Part shown: in pieces, positions 44,701 through 55,682 of the stretch
Position numbering within the stretch: the first letter of the stretch is position 1
Layout of the letters: each line of letters starts with the position of its first letter
Assembly: GCA_022592435.1 (NCBI GenBank)
Contig: JABYQS010000012.1
Location: 404,692-468,691, forward strand
Direction of reading: 5' to 3'
DNA from: Cerioporus squamosus
Taxonomy: Eukaryota > Basidiomycota > Agaricomycetes > Polyporales > Polyporaceae
Length of the DNA stretch: 64,000 nucleotides
Position numbers and translations under genes: made by a program
Notes under the pieces: model-generated
The model's input: only the letters and a program-made list of their open reading frames with translations
Databases searched by the model: none
What the model was told of the DNA's origin: nothing

Positions 44701-44782
44701 CGTAAGGGGGATGGTTGACCACCGCCGCAGAGGCAACCCCGAGCGTGCCCGCAAGGAGCAGAGTGACCTCGGGAGAGAGCAT
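41749..44782 (-). pseudogene. large secreted protein of unknown function, probably disabled
   Basis: The ATG at 44782 begins a signal peptide (LLLAGTLGVASAAVV) and a Cys-rich part (YECDLHAWTTTNGSCIS, exon to 44591). Exons 44534-44475 and 44418-44227 (ACCAGTCHQPKDIARL) join in phase. Later parts read VVLGWWAQIATWTALC (about 44030), PWSNDRDVNDDNWTPDF, EIEIPRSFTVLTAGNTS (about 43690), NYYCNLLPNICANI, GIGGTRFVTHV (about 43020), a Pro-rich and poly-Ala segment (42560-42700), and a final domain (SKGFLKIGDTYLTNANG, SSMELGNYWKGAKQACYS) to the stop at 41749. A TGA at about 43198 and frame changes near 42990 and 43425 are not explained by introns, and one splice phase near 44165 does not fit. An extracellular or cell-wall role is only inferred. 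Confidence 0.55.
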
Positions 44783-44846
44783 ACCAATGAGGAGAGAGGC
44801 CTCCGAGTCGAAGTTCTTGGGGAATGAGGAGCCGCGGATGACCGCC

Positions 44847-44852
44847 TTTATA
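44847..44852 (-). promoter_or_regulatory. TATA box of the secreted-protein gene
   Basis: TATAAA on the minus strand, 65 bases before the ATG at 44782. Confidence 0.45.
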
Positions 44853-44869
44853 TGTAGTACGAATGAAGC

Positions 44870-47800
44870 GCGGCAGAACGCACACACACAAGTGTAGCAA
44901 GCCCAGTTACCTCCGGAGTAGAGGCGGATCTGCATCGAAGGGCTGTGTAAGGTTGAGCGCTCCTGAAAACATATCCAACGGGCCCATGAGGTTGTGTTAA
45001 TACCCCGCATTACATAGCCGAGCTCGGAGAAAGACGAGAGTGCCGCTCAGCGACTTACCATCACTGCGAGCTGGATATAGCCCCAGGCGCAACAGGACCC
45101 ATGCATCGTGATTGCGGCGTGTAGCAGTAGCTGTATGATAGAAAGAGTAGCAAGTCAGTCCGGTAAGAATCAGCGTCTATTTGAGACCACTGTATGATAT
45201 ATACCTCTTGCTGACTCTGCTGCATGCTGGCTCGTTCACCTCTCAATAGCATATACGCTAAACAGATAGCGTGATTTGGCTGCATCAGAGACTCAACCCA
45301 GGTGGCAGGAAAATGAATGTGAACACGTACGACATCGCGGTTCGCGGTCGAGGACACCTGTCACTTGTGTCTCCTCGAGCTTCGGACCCGGACGGAGGAG
45401 ACCCGGACCCAGAGCGCAAACCTTGCTCAACATGGATGGAAGAGCTGCTGTGTTCCATAAATCTGATATGGGAATTCAAATTTTTGGTCCTGCCCGTCAA
45501 CGTTCACCATATGCACATAGTCATGGCTAGCGCGAGACCTACCTTAGCCCAGAGAAAGTCCGCTCAGTCCGCACGCCGCTATGTTCAGACTCGTAGCCGT
45601 ACTCGATGCGCGTTTGAGCAAGTCATGAAGCGCTCCTCGCGCCAGGTCGGTATGTTGGATACATCAACGCTACTGGCAGGTGTTCACCCAACGTTTCCGG
45701 GTCGTGTATTGGCTGGGTGTACGAATGGGTCAATTCAATGCTCGACGCGTAGATTTGTAGTTCTCCTTTCACTCACCTCAGTAGCCAAGGGTACGATGTA
45801 AAAAAACCTCACTGAATGCGAAGTTTCATGCAAGTCGACCGGCGGCGTACTCATAGAATGCAGTACGTGAGGGGGTGTTTCGTGATGGGGATCTCAGACA
45901 ACTAGAGACAATCTTCGGAGTTTGTCGCATAACGGTCTCTATCCGGTAGGGCGAGTACAGCATGACAAGAGTCCGTGTATAAAGGCGTCGCTGCTCGAGA
46001 TGCTGCGCGAGCGGCCCCGCGGTGTACATCGCGATATTTTCTGGTATCCTGCAGCGAATCAAAAACTTCAGTCAGTCGAAGCATATCGACGCAACCAGCA
46101 CCGCACAACTTACCATACGTATCTCAAGGCAGCCTGAGGTCGAGTCGAGATGAGAACCACCCCTGAAGGTCAACATCCCGAGGTCGCAAGGGTCGAGGCG
46201 GGCCGCACGCTCGAGCATCGATAAGCTGAGTAACGGAGCAGCTGCACTGCACCCGAGCAGCACGCCAACGCCGCCCCCAGCTCCCGCTCTACGCCCGCCC
46301 ACCATGCGGACACCTTGGCTCGGGTACAATCCATGCAGTCGCCCGCACCGCCGGGCCATCGATCAGCCGTGCCAGCTTGAGGGCCCGTGCGCATCGTTCG
46401 ACGGGGTTTGCAAGGTTTGCACCGAGCAGTTGGCCGAAGGGGTCGTGCGCCATTAACATCCGAGATACAGTCAGAAGTCTTGGCCGTGTCCCCAAAAAGA
46501 TGGGCGCCAGGCGAGGGCGTTGACAGTGGAGGCGGGATCCTTGATCGTGGAGTCCGTACGCCGTACGCCGACCACAACCAGTACTCCGATCAGTCACCAT
46601 CATACCGTACTTAGCCCAGGAGGGGGGCTGACATGGACAACACGCATGGACATGGAGTGGGAGCATGCATCCTGCGACCTGCCACCCAGCACCCAGGGAC
46701 GCGAGATACGTACACAAGTCGCGTCCGGGCTCGCCGGGATGGATCCCTTCCCTGCGCCCCACATATCACTGTCATTGTCAACGCAACGCCGCTCGGGGGA
46801 CGCGACAGGCACGGTGGCAGAGGCGAGAGGCAACAGACGACTGTGCTCTTAGCGAGAGACGATCCAAGTCGCCGGGCGGCGGCGGCGGAGGCGGCGGCGC
46901 TGGGGCATGCGATCGCGAGCCGCACATCGGCGCACCTGCACTCGCGTTTGAATGCGGACGGGTACGGGGATGCGTAGGTTCAGAACATCGAGGCACACGA
47001 GCACGAGCAGGCGAGCCTCGAGGCCGACCCCGTCTGGCACAGGTAACGGTCGCGTATGTGCGGGTGCCGCTTAGGTTACACTAGCGAGCCTGCCAGTGAG
47101 CGTGTCCAGCATCGGCACAGTCGCCAGCTGCGAGGTGCACCGGAGCTGAACCGGCCACCGGGGCGGGGAGAGGCGGGCGTCGCAGGCGAATCGGCCGGGA
47201 GCCCTCCAATCCTGGAAGTACGAAGGCCAAGGCACGGGTGACTAAGGCGAGTGCGTGGGGCATGGAAGTCGAAGTCGGAGTCGAAGTCGGAGATGTCTCT
47301 TCTCAGAGTCCTCTTGGAGTCTTCGTTGCTCGAGAGCTGGACTCTCGAAGAGGTCAGCGGGGTGCTCTAGACGGTCCAGACAGCAGCTCGTCGACTTCCT
47401 GCGTTCGTGCACCAAGACTGTAAGATTTCGGTGGACGCTGTGCGGTCCCCGAGGGTGGCGGTAGAGAGTGCGTGCCTTGGAAATGCGGTCTTCGTCTGGA
47501 GGCTCGGGAGGCCATGGGGTATGTTCAGAAGTGGAGTGAAAGTGCGTGCGTGGGTTGCACAGTCGCGCAGATGGCCAGATGAACGTGGGTGCGGTAGCAC
47601 CCGTGCAGAGAACAGGCACGCAGCGCGGGCCCGAGGGGGACATAAGTACGGACGTGTCGACGGAGTGTCAGATGAACGAGGATGAATGGGCCTTCGAAGT
47701 GGGCCATGCGTGTGCGATCGCAGCTAGAGGGTGTGCCTGGAAGATAGCGTTGTGGCAGGGAAAGACGTAAGATCGATAGGCAATCGGACGCGATACGGAG

Positions 47801-50072
47801 GGCCGGACGAGTGAAGTACTTGGAGTGGCCTTGGAACGCGCAGCCGACATGGGTTCATCTTCTCGTGGGACTGCAGCACGGCAGCACGGATAGACGCATG
47901 GTCGGAGGCTGAGATGTTTCCCAAGTATACATGCGTTATCGCGGCGTCATGCAGGTACTGGTGTGCAAGTTCACCCCCGAGCTGGACACTAGTGCGACAC
48001 AAGGAGAGTGATAGATGGCGAGCATGTCAGCGAAAGACAGCGGATAGCGCACAACGGACATGTCGATGCTCACCTAGCCAAATGAGGGAAACACTGGTAT
48101 GATTGCGGAACGGGGATTGAGCGAAGTGAGCGGATCATCCCAGTCTCGCCCACTCCCACACGGCCGAGTGTCTCGTCGTCCGCGGGCGCCAGGACATAAC
48201 AATCCTCAGAAATCCTTACGTTATGCGAGTACGTTAGCCGGTCCCTGGTTCTTCGTACTTGGGTATCGTCCGCGTCCGGCGACTTGCACGCAGAATGCAG
48301 CTGAAGAGCGATAGCCTGAGCTCTATAGAGGCTCGCGAGGCGTGCCGGTCCCCGGAAGACTGAGAGTCCGCTTCGCAGTGCGCTCAGGGGATAGTTGTCG
48401 GCCGGAAGAATGGTCAGAACCGGATCTGAGATAGCGTTTGGTCCAGAGCTGGCCAGCATAACCACCCACGGTAGAGTAATCGCCATAACGGTCTCGGGAC
48501 GAGTGCGGCCGTCAGTGTCGTTGATCGATGATCTGCGTGTCGCCGACTCCAGGTTGGCAGCCACGACTAACTGTGGGGTCAGCTATCAGAACATGGAAGG
48601 CAAGCGTGGCATGTCTTGCGCTCACGCTGTTCACGACGGTGCGTCATGATAACATCACACCTGTGAACTGAGAGCTGGACGAGAGCACTAGTACTGACAC
48701 GATGTCGGGTAAGCAGGAGCACCGTGGAGCTGACTGTACATCGCCCAACCGGGCCGCAGAGAAGCACTTCACGCCGAGGATTCCAGGAAATGAGCCAGAG
48801 AAGCAAGTCGTCGTGCACCGTATCCCGCCTTCCTTTTGCAATCGCCGCGCATCCGTAGCGGGATATTGCCGTCTGAGCCTCCGAATAAGTCTCAGTCGTA
48901 AGACACCGAGTACGTAGAATGCAGCGCATGCAGGGGGTGGAGTGAAGCCAGCCCGGAGTCGAGGAGTAAGTACGGTCAAGGCGTCGACCACTGTGCCGCA
49001 CTGCCGGGGTGGATGAATCATTAGGTAAGCATGAGACGGCAGCTTCCGTGGTTCTGCCGCCCGCCTTGGTCTGATACACCGACCATCTCGAACCTCATTC
49101 CAAGGCCCTTCTGTGTCTAATCGCCGTCTGTTTCCGCGCTGTTTCTCATGGAATGCGGCGTCAAGAAGAGCAGAGACCAAGAATATCGGAATCACCAGGC
49201 GCGGGCTGACTGAGCCGTTTGAACGTGCCAAACCGAACAAGCCTTTGACATGGTCGTTATGCCGGCGAGCTGCATCTCTGCCGCCCCATCTACGCTACGA
49301 CAGATGTTCTGTGGTAAGCCAGCGCATCTCAGACGATGTCGAGCCCCGCAGCTGATCGAGGGCGACACAGCGCCGCCTGTGCTATCGGGCGAGGTGCCAG
49401 CACACCGGCGCTCCGAACAAGCACGTCAATATTCAGCGGACGTCACAGATTCCCGACGGCTTCCCACAGCCATTTTCTGCCTGCGGAACGAGGAGCTACA
49501 TGCGTCCAGGTCGTGAAAGACCTCGGCGTTATCGCCTCTCTCGCGTCCGGGATCCTGGCGTGTTCGCCTCACGAGTCGCTCGGGCACGGCGACAATAATC
49601 GGAGGGACGTGTGGAGGAGGAGCGCATGTTCGAACGGCCTGTTCGACGCCTCCCTGTCGCCGCCCAGCTCAGGCCCAGCAGACAGCATTGATCGCGTCAA
49701 GGCGCACTGGCAGCGCGTCCGATATTGTTACGACATCTGGCATCAGGGCGATAGGAAGGCGCGAAGCCTGTTCCGACCAGACGCAGGCGAACCGGGTCCC
49801 TCGACGGGCAAGCAGCCACTCACGGACGTGCGTCGCACCCCGTCTCGACCGCACTTCGCGTCCATGCCGCCTAGCCGGGCCTGCCACGGCCCTTCTCGCG
49901 CGCCCGTCTGTCCAACGTGCCATCTCAGATTTTCCACTTCACGCGCCCGCTTATAACCTCCCTGCCTCTCGTCCTTGCTCCCTTGTCCCATCCTCGCTCC
50001 CGCCCCTCGACCGTCCCCTCCCCGGACACGCCACCCGTCGACATCCTTGCGACCGCCTATCCGTCTGCGAAC
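44870..50072. other. 5.2 kb without a supportable gene
   Basis: Many short overlapping frames occur, none with a family signature. Minus-strand frames at 48070-48564 and 49150-49240 contain hydrophobic stretches (VMAITLPWVVMLASS; LVIPIFLVSALLDAA) that could be exons of an unrecognised membrane protein, but no consistent splicing was found. Simple repeats occur: GGC-rich at 46874-46899, and GAAGTC/GGAGTC hexamers at 47265-47292. The region 46.2-47.7 kb is very GC-rich. The last 120 bases are the leader and promoter of the hydrophobin gene (TTATAAC near 49949). Confidence 0.4.
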
Positions 50073-50876
50073 ATGAGGTCCAACATCGTTCTCTTCGTCC
50101 TGGCCCTCATCGTCGTGACCGTCTCGGCCGCTGCACTCGGCGAGTCCAACGCGGAACGCATGGCTCGCGGCCTCCCTCCCCGCGCCCCCCGCAGGCTCTA
50201 CCGCAAGGAGCCCGCCACCGGTGTTGCTGGTACGTGTCGTATTCTCCCCTCATTGCTCTCCAGGAGTCCGCCTTCCCCTTCGACGCGTGTTACACAGCAT
50301 GTATGCGCGTGTTCATGCGCTGTTGAACCTTGAACCTTCGTGGGCAATCATCAGCGCCCGACGTCCCTAACGCCCCTAATCCCCGAATGTCGCGCATATA
50401 CTCACATACTCCACAGCCGCGAAGCCGTCGAAGCCCTCCAGCAAGCCGCCTCCTTCGTCCTGCTCGACCGGGCCCGTCCAGTGCTGCCAATCCGTCGAGA
50501 AGGCCGACGGCTCGCTCGCAGCGGTCGTCCTCGGGTTGTTGGGCATCGTCCTGGGCCCCGACGTCGTGGTCGGGCTCACCTGCTCTCCCATCTCCGTCAT
50601 TGGCATCGGATCGAGCTCCTGGTAAGCGCCACCCTTCCCCGCTCTGCACTGTGACCCTGCAGTCTGAGCGTGCAACGCTTTCTGTCGATCTAAACTGACC
50701 GCACGTCGCGCCGCAGCTCGTCTCAAGCGGTCTGCTGCGAGGATAACAGCCACGGCGGGCTGATCTCCATCGGCTGCATCCCCAGTGCGTATCCGACGTT
50801 CCATTCCATTCCATTCCATTCCATTCTGCGGCGCAGGGATTCGCTGACGCTGCTGTTCGTTCTAGTTACCCTCTGA
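50073..50876 (+). CDS. class I hydrophobin
   Basis: Four exons join exactly: 50073-50229, 50417-50621, 50717-50784 and 50866-50876, giving 146 residues. A signal peptide (MRSNIVLFVLALIVVTVSAA) leads to secretion. A Lys/Pro/Ser-rich linker follows, then the eight-cysteine hydrophobin pattern: C in SSCSTGPVQ, CC before QSVEK, C in VGLTCSPIS, C at the next exon boundary before SSQAV, CC before EDNSHGG, and C in ISIGCIP. The spacing, with about 31 residues between the third and fourth Cys, fits class I. Hydrophobins assemble into water-repellent rodlet layers on hyphae and fruit bodies. The fifth Cys codon is split by the second intron, and the last exon is only 11 bases. The start is fixed by the signal peptide. 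Confidence 0.9.
50801..50825. repeat. (CCATT)5 microsatellite in the last hydrophobin intron
   Basis: Five perfect CCATT units, 40 bases before the acceptor at 50865. Confidence 0.9.
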
Positions 50877-51133
50877 GCGCCCGGACTAGTTGTGGCTCCT
50901 GCGACCGACCCCGAAAAGCTTCGCACCTCCCGCATCCGCTCAGGCACTTCACACGTCTTCGCCTCGGATGCAGTGATGGTCGGTGGGCGAGCATCTCCGC
51001 GGACACGGGTCGGCGATTGAGTCGCAGTTGCACGATCCCGAAGGCCCTGTTAACGGACGCGCGTGTGAAATAGTGGGCTAGAGAAGTCGTCCCTGCCTCG
51101 GTCTTCGTTCCTCGGATCTGCGGTGCTCGAAAT

Positions 51134-52084
51134 TTGCCGTATGCGTTGGTTTTGCGTTCTTTCCGTTGTCGGACTCCTGTGAGCTATATGCTGTCGTCGG
51201 GCTTCGTGTTATCAGTAGTACTGTATCTTCCCCGTTGTCGTTATCCACATGCGCATCCCCCTTCCTCCGAAACCTATCCCTGTCCCCCGTCCCGTCCCAT
51301 CCCGTCTCCGATACGATGTTGTATTTATCTGAGACACACTACGTCGGACTGTTCACGTTCGTTTGTTGAGGCTGTGGAGTACTGTAGGGGAGTCGAGGGT
51401 AATAGAAGAGTGTTGTCGGTGTTTTCGTATCGATTGGACGCAGACAACGTGGCTGGGGAACTCTGTATATGCAGGAGATGCAACGGCTCATTCAAGCTGT
51501 TTCGGCGAGACGGTGCCCCGTCGAGTGGGTTCATCAATGTTCCAGTTAGCCATGTCGGCCTAGGTCGGACGACCCGCGTTCCGAACTTTCTTGACTTCAA
51601 TGGCCCGTCGTTAGTAGCCCGCATACATATCTTACTTCCCGAGTCGACCGTACTTTCCTGCCATGTATCGCAGCTTTCGAGCACGGACCCGGTTGGGAGG
51701 TGGCTTGCGAAGACGAGCGGGTCCGTGGTGCGCGGTTTACACGAGCTCCTCACCAGACACGAGCAGGATCCGTTCCTCATGCAGGACGACGAGATTGCGG
51801 TAGTTATAAGTGCGTGGACGGGTTATCTACCTGCTCGTGTTGAAGAGCCTCCGCCGGATCGCACTTGCCCTAATGCTGATCGGCATGGCTCACAAGGAAT
51901 ACTGAGCAGAATTTGGGATGGTTTAGTCTCGAGGTACACATGGTGGCGTATAGGGCGTGCCATGGCAAAGGCCGCCAAGGAGAGGCAGCGCAAAGATCGC
52001 GCTACACGGAGGGGAGGGATTCAGTCTCAGAGATCGTGCTGCCGTCTGCGACCCCATGCCCCAAGGGATCCGGCTCTCTTGTGA
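51134..52084 (+). CDS. hypothetical protein, doubtful 5' end
   Basis: A 316-codon open frame. The second half looks protein-like: SYRLDADNVAGELCICRRCNG (two Cys pairs), INVPVSHVGLGRTTRVPNFLDF, ARIHILLPESTVL, HEQDPFLMQDDEIAVVIS, and a basic C-terminal helix (WWRIGRAMAKAAKERQRKDR). The first 90 residues are Pro/Ser/Arg-rich and may be a translated leader, so the true start may be later. The Cys pairs could bind a metal, but this is speculation. No family is recognised. Confidence 0.35.
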   Translation: MPYALVLRSFRCRTPVSYMLSSGFVLSVVLYLPRCRYPHAHPPSSETYPCPPSRPIPSPIRCCIYLRHTTSDCSRSFVEAVEYCRGVEGNRRVLSVFSYRLDADNVAGELCICRRCNGSFKLFRRDGAPSSGFINVPVSHVGLGRTTRVPNFLDFNGPSLVARIHILLPESTVLSCHVSQLSSTDPVGRWLAKTSGSVVRGLHELLTRHEQDPFLMQDDEIAVVISAWTGYLPARVEEPPPDRTCPNADRHGSQGILSRIWDGLVSRYTWWRIGRAMAKAAKERQRKDRATRRGGIQSQRSCCRLRPHAPRDPALL

Positions 52085-52465
52085 TAATTGACGAATATGT
52101 ATTGCTTGTCCTTCCGTGCTTTCGCAATTATAGCTGTAGCTTGACTCGTTGCCGCAATTACCTCTGGGGGTTCGGAACAACAGAAGACGGAAGGCTCAGC
52201 TCATCGGTCAAGAGAAACTTGGAACTGGCCTGAGGCCGGGGCATTCAGCACCTTGCGGAGACGACATCTTGCTGCTGTTGCTTCGACGCGTGAAAGCGGT
52301 CTCGCCACATGCGGGAGTCTTGATGAACCCGGAGAACGACGAGATGAAATTGCATGATCTCAGAGTGAACGTTGTCGTAATCCTAAAGTACAAGCCTTAT
52401 CAACCGATCAGGATTCAGTATGCGAACAGAGAGGCCTTCAGCAATCGACTGAACGCGCACCTTCT

Positions 52466-53895
52466 CTACAAAACCTCCATTGCACCCCACTCCAGGACCC
52501 GGAAGCGTCTTGTGTCCAGCGCACTCGGTGCGACGCCAACGACCTTTACCCAGTCCACACTTCCGACGCGCTCGCTCGCGCCTGACCACTCGTCGACGTC
52601 CTCAGCAGCGACTCCTCGGAACAGCATAAAGACGCGCGTTACGACATCCGGAACAGGCGTCACGTCGAGCTGCGCCGCACGCTCGTATACAGCCTGGGGG
52701 AGGAACCGTAGGGCGACGTATGGCTTCTTCGAGAGTTTGGGGAGCCAATAGGTGATGAAGTCGTTACGGGCAGAGGTGTGAAGGGTGAGGCTCTTCAACG
52801 CCTCGTCGAGATATGGGAGGAGGTCCTTGAAGGACAGGAGAACTGCTGTCGGTGAATGGGGTTCGAGGATGGGGAACGCGGGATCGAAGTGCTCGAGCGG
52901 CGGGAGCATGTCGGGCCCAGCCGGGGTGAGTGGCGGGCTTGCAGGAACCGTCGCATCCGACGCCGCTTCCCAGAAGAGGTACGATAGCTCGCGATTGCTG
53001 CTCTTCTCGATGAGCGTGCCGTCGATTGCAGCAGACACCGACCAGGTGACGCTCTGCATTCCATCTATGAGGCTCTTCGTGTCCGCCACAGGATAGATAT
53101 GCGTGAACGCCCATTGCGGGACCAGCCGCACAGACACAGTCGCGTTCTCCAGCGGCTCCGCAGGAAAGAGATAGATAACCGGTTTGCCGCCGAGCACTGT
53201 TCGATGGACGTCAATGGTGTCGCCGTTCAACATCTCAAGGGACACTGGGGTTTGATGAGGGATGATACGGAACCCATTGAATGTGTACTTCAGGTCGTCG
53301 TCGCACCTGTCGAGCTTCCTGGCTACGGTGTCCATGGCTTTCTGGAAGGTGGAAGTAATGTGCATCCGAATGTCGATTATCTCTCCTTCCCACCTGGTCG
53401 ACATGCTCATGTCAGCATGCTATGAAGAGAGAGAAAGCTTGGCAACGTAGGTACGTACGTGTGGAATTTCAGGTTGATTTTGCCTTCACTGCAGGATCCT
53501 AAAGCCAAGGTTGTAGCGGCACTTGGAACCATAAAATTGGCAAATGTGGGCTCTAATTTAGCGATGGGGACTCCAACTGCGGCGTGCGTAAGCTTGGATA
53601 GAGTCAAGACCGCTCTTGACGGCAGAAGGTCCAAGCTCTCATCGGTGAGTTCGAGCTCGTCACCGTCCAACTGGCCAAGGAGAACGTAATCTTCCTTCGA
53701 AGGCGGGACGCGAAAGTGCTTGCATGCAGCTTGTACAATAGACTGTACAGAAGGTCATTGCATGTCTGAGAAAGACGTCCAACAGATGCTTACCTGTACG
53801 TTGGGCTTCGCAACGATTGCAGCGGTACGGGCTTCCCATTTGACGCGTCGGAGGGCGGTTTGCGAGGAGCTGACAAACGTGCGCTCTACAGGCAT
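52466..53895 (-). CDS. ubiquitin-like-domain protein, agaricomycete type, 447 aa
   Basis: Three exons join in phase 0: 53895-53794 (34 codons, MPVERTFVSSSQTALRRVK), 53742-53455 (96 codons) and 53419-52466 (318 codons with stop). The first part (CKHFRVPPSKEDYVLLGQ, DGDELELTDESLDLL) and later STFQKAMDTVARKLDR with FNGFRIIPHQTPVSLEMLNG and DTIDV resemble beta-grasp ubiquitin-like folds (compare Rad60/SUMO-like domains). The C-terminal two thirds begin KPVIYLFP and continue as a domain of unknown function (VSVRLVPQWAFTHIYP, ELSYLFWEAASD, ARNDFITYWLPKLSKKPYVALRFLP). I know such proteins only as uncharacterised agaricomycete families. No signal peptide or membrane segment is seen. The start is the first Met of exon 1, whose donor and frame fit. 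Confidence 0.7.
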
Positions 53896-54570
53896 GGCTT
53901 CAGACTGAGCAGTCCACTTAATATTCGAACTTCAGTGCCGGCGGAACTCCAGGGAATGAGCGTGAACGTGAGCAGGAGCAAGGAAGCGATGAACCATTGA
54001 ACACGAGGCGTCTGGCCAGACTCCTTTGACGCGGCGTTACGCAGGAACACGTGAATGTGACTGATCGCAATGTGTGACAACAGAGTACCGCGCACCACTC
54101 TTCGAGCTTGCTCTGACTCAATAGCAGGGCCCTCCGGGCAGACCTGGACTACGGCGGTGTAAGCAATGTGGACGGAGTCGGTTAATTCAAGGATAACTGC
54201 ATAATCAGGTGCTGCTAGATAGACGAGATGTTACCCAGAATATGTTTGCTACTCGCCCATAGATGCGTGCATACATCAGAGTCTTCGGTTACTCGATTCT
54301 GGTGCTGGAATTGTAGGTAAAATCATTTTGAGAATTGACCTCGAAACGACAACTTTGGCTACCTCTATTGTGATCGTTGCACTGCACCAGTTGTCAGTCT
54401 CCACCCTTGTCTGCCACGTCAGCACAACCACTTCCAATGCAGCATGCTTCCATGCACTGTCTCCGAGCTAACACATGCAGGTGTGAGGCAAGGGGAAAAT
54501 ATGTACTTGAGAGATGATGACATTGATAGGACGGATGTTCTCAAAGGTAGGACATGTGGTACAGTCTCAA
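53896..54570. other. no gene; start of the CpG-poor block
   Basis: No supported frame. It contains the 22-bp block shared with 9300-9321 (54128-54149). From about 54.2 kb on, A+T rises and CpG becomes rare. Confidence 0.4.
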
Positions 54571-55682
54571 TCAATACTTGTAGTATGCCTTGCTTGGCCT
54601 GCTTTCCTGCTCCATCTCATGACCCGCCAACTCATAGCGCATGAGCTCCGTGCGTACCTTGCTCTCTTCAGTCTGCTGCTGAATGAACGTCTTCAGTGAC
54701 GAACATACTTCTAGAAGCGATGTCGTAACCGTGGTGAGCTGTGTGCAGACATCAGAGTCACCCATGGTTGCCGACGACTACAAAGTGATGGAGAGTTGTT
54801 TAGTAATGACATGCTCGTAACCAGAACTGAAGAGTGAGGTGCTTACAGGGCGACATGGAAATGTGCTGGTGCTGTTAACAAACTGATATGTCTGAGGGAC
54901 AAAAGAGGAGGCGTCTGGTTTGAGACATCAATAGTTAGACATATACTGTGCGAGGATTCGGAAAATACAGACTATCAAAGCCACTACTGGGATGTTGGCT
55001 AAGCATAAGCTCAGGATCAATCACAGGTGGGGTATGGGCACATTCAGGATATCTGTACCATGGACACAGTGGGAATGTGCATGATGATCAACAGTGAAAG
55101 AGACATACCTCTTTTTGAACAACGCAAACCACCCTTTCTTATGCCATGTCTGAACGACCTTGACATTCAAACCAGTCATGTCAACCCCACCTGCAGCAGC
55201 AGCATCGAGGGCAGCTTGCAGAGACAATACGTCCCAGTCAGCATTGGTAGTCTTCAAGTGGCTGAGGTGGGTGTTGGCAAACGTCTCGAAGATGTCGAGC
55301 CGCTTAAAGAGGGCGAGGCTACGGCTGTAGTGGCTCTTGATTGTCTTGTACTTCTGTTGCCCAGCAAATGGCATGTCTGAGAACTATGCACACCAAATTC
55401 ACCTCCATACTGGGGACAGACAGATGCAATATGGCAGAAGGGGATGCGTACCTGCTTAAAGATGACACTGTTATTAACCTGGAACACACTCCAACGCATG
55501 TCGTCTTCAAGTACCCAGGTGAAGAACTGTGTCCTCTGCTCCTCTGTCCACGGTTTTCCCCTCTCATTCGGCAGTACTGGTGAATCCTGTTTGTCGTCAT
55601 CATCGTCATCCTCCCTCGCTGGAGCACTTCCAGCAGCGTCTGAATTGGAGTGACGTGGCCTTTTTGCAGCAGCGTCGGGCAT
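54571..55682 (-). CDS. Myb/SANT-like DNA-binding protein
   Basis: The ATG at 55682 opens MPDAAAKRPRHSNSD, an acidic linker (EDDDDDDKQD) and a fungal Myb/SANT-like domain: RGKPWTEEQRTQFFTWVLED, VNNSVIFKQ, then after an intron (about 55453-55375) AGQQKYKTIKSHYSRSLALFKRL and LNVKVVQTWHKKGWFALFKK (to about 55113). Small exons near 54926-54849 (TYQFVNSTSTFPCRP) and 54790-54571 follow. The last encodes a coiled coil (LLEVCSSLKTFIQQQTEES, ELMRYELAGHEMEQES) and the stop. Related agaricomycete proteins pair the same helix-rich DNA-binding part with a C-terminal coiled coil, presumably as dimeric regulators or transposon-derived DNA-binding proteins. Exon limits in the middle are approximate. Confidence 0.6.

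Noticed and set aside
44870..50072. Many 60-200 codon open frames that might be genes
   Set aside because: In GC-rich DNA such frames arise by chance. They overlap on both strands, lack family motifs and could not be joined by consistent splicing.
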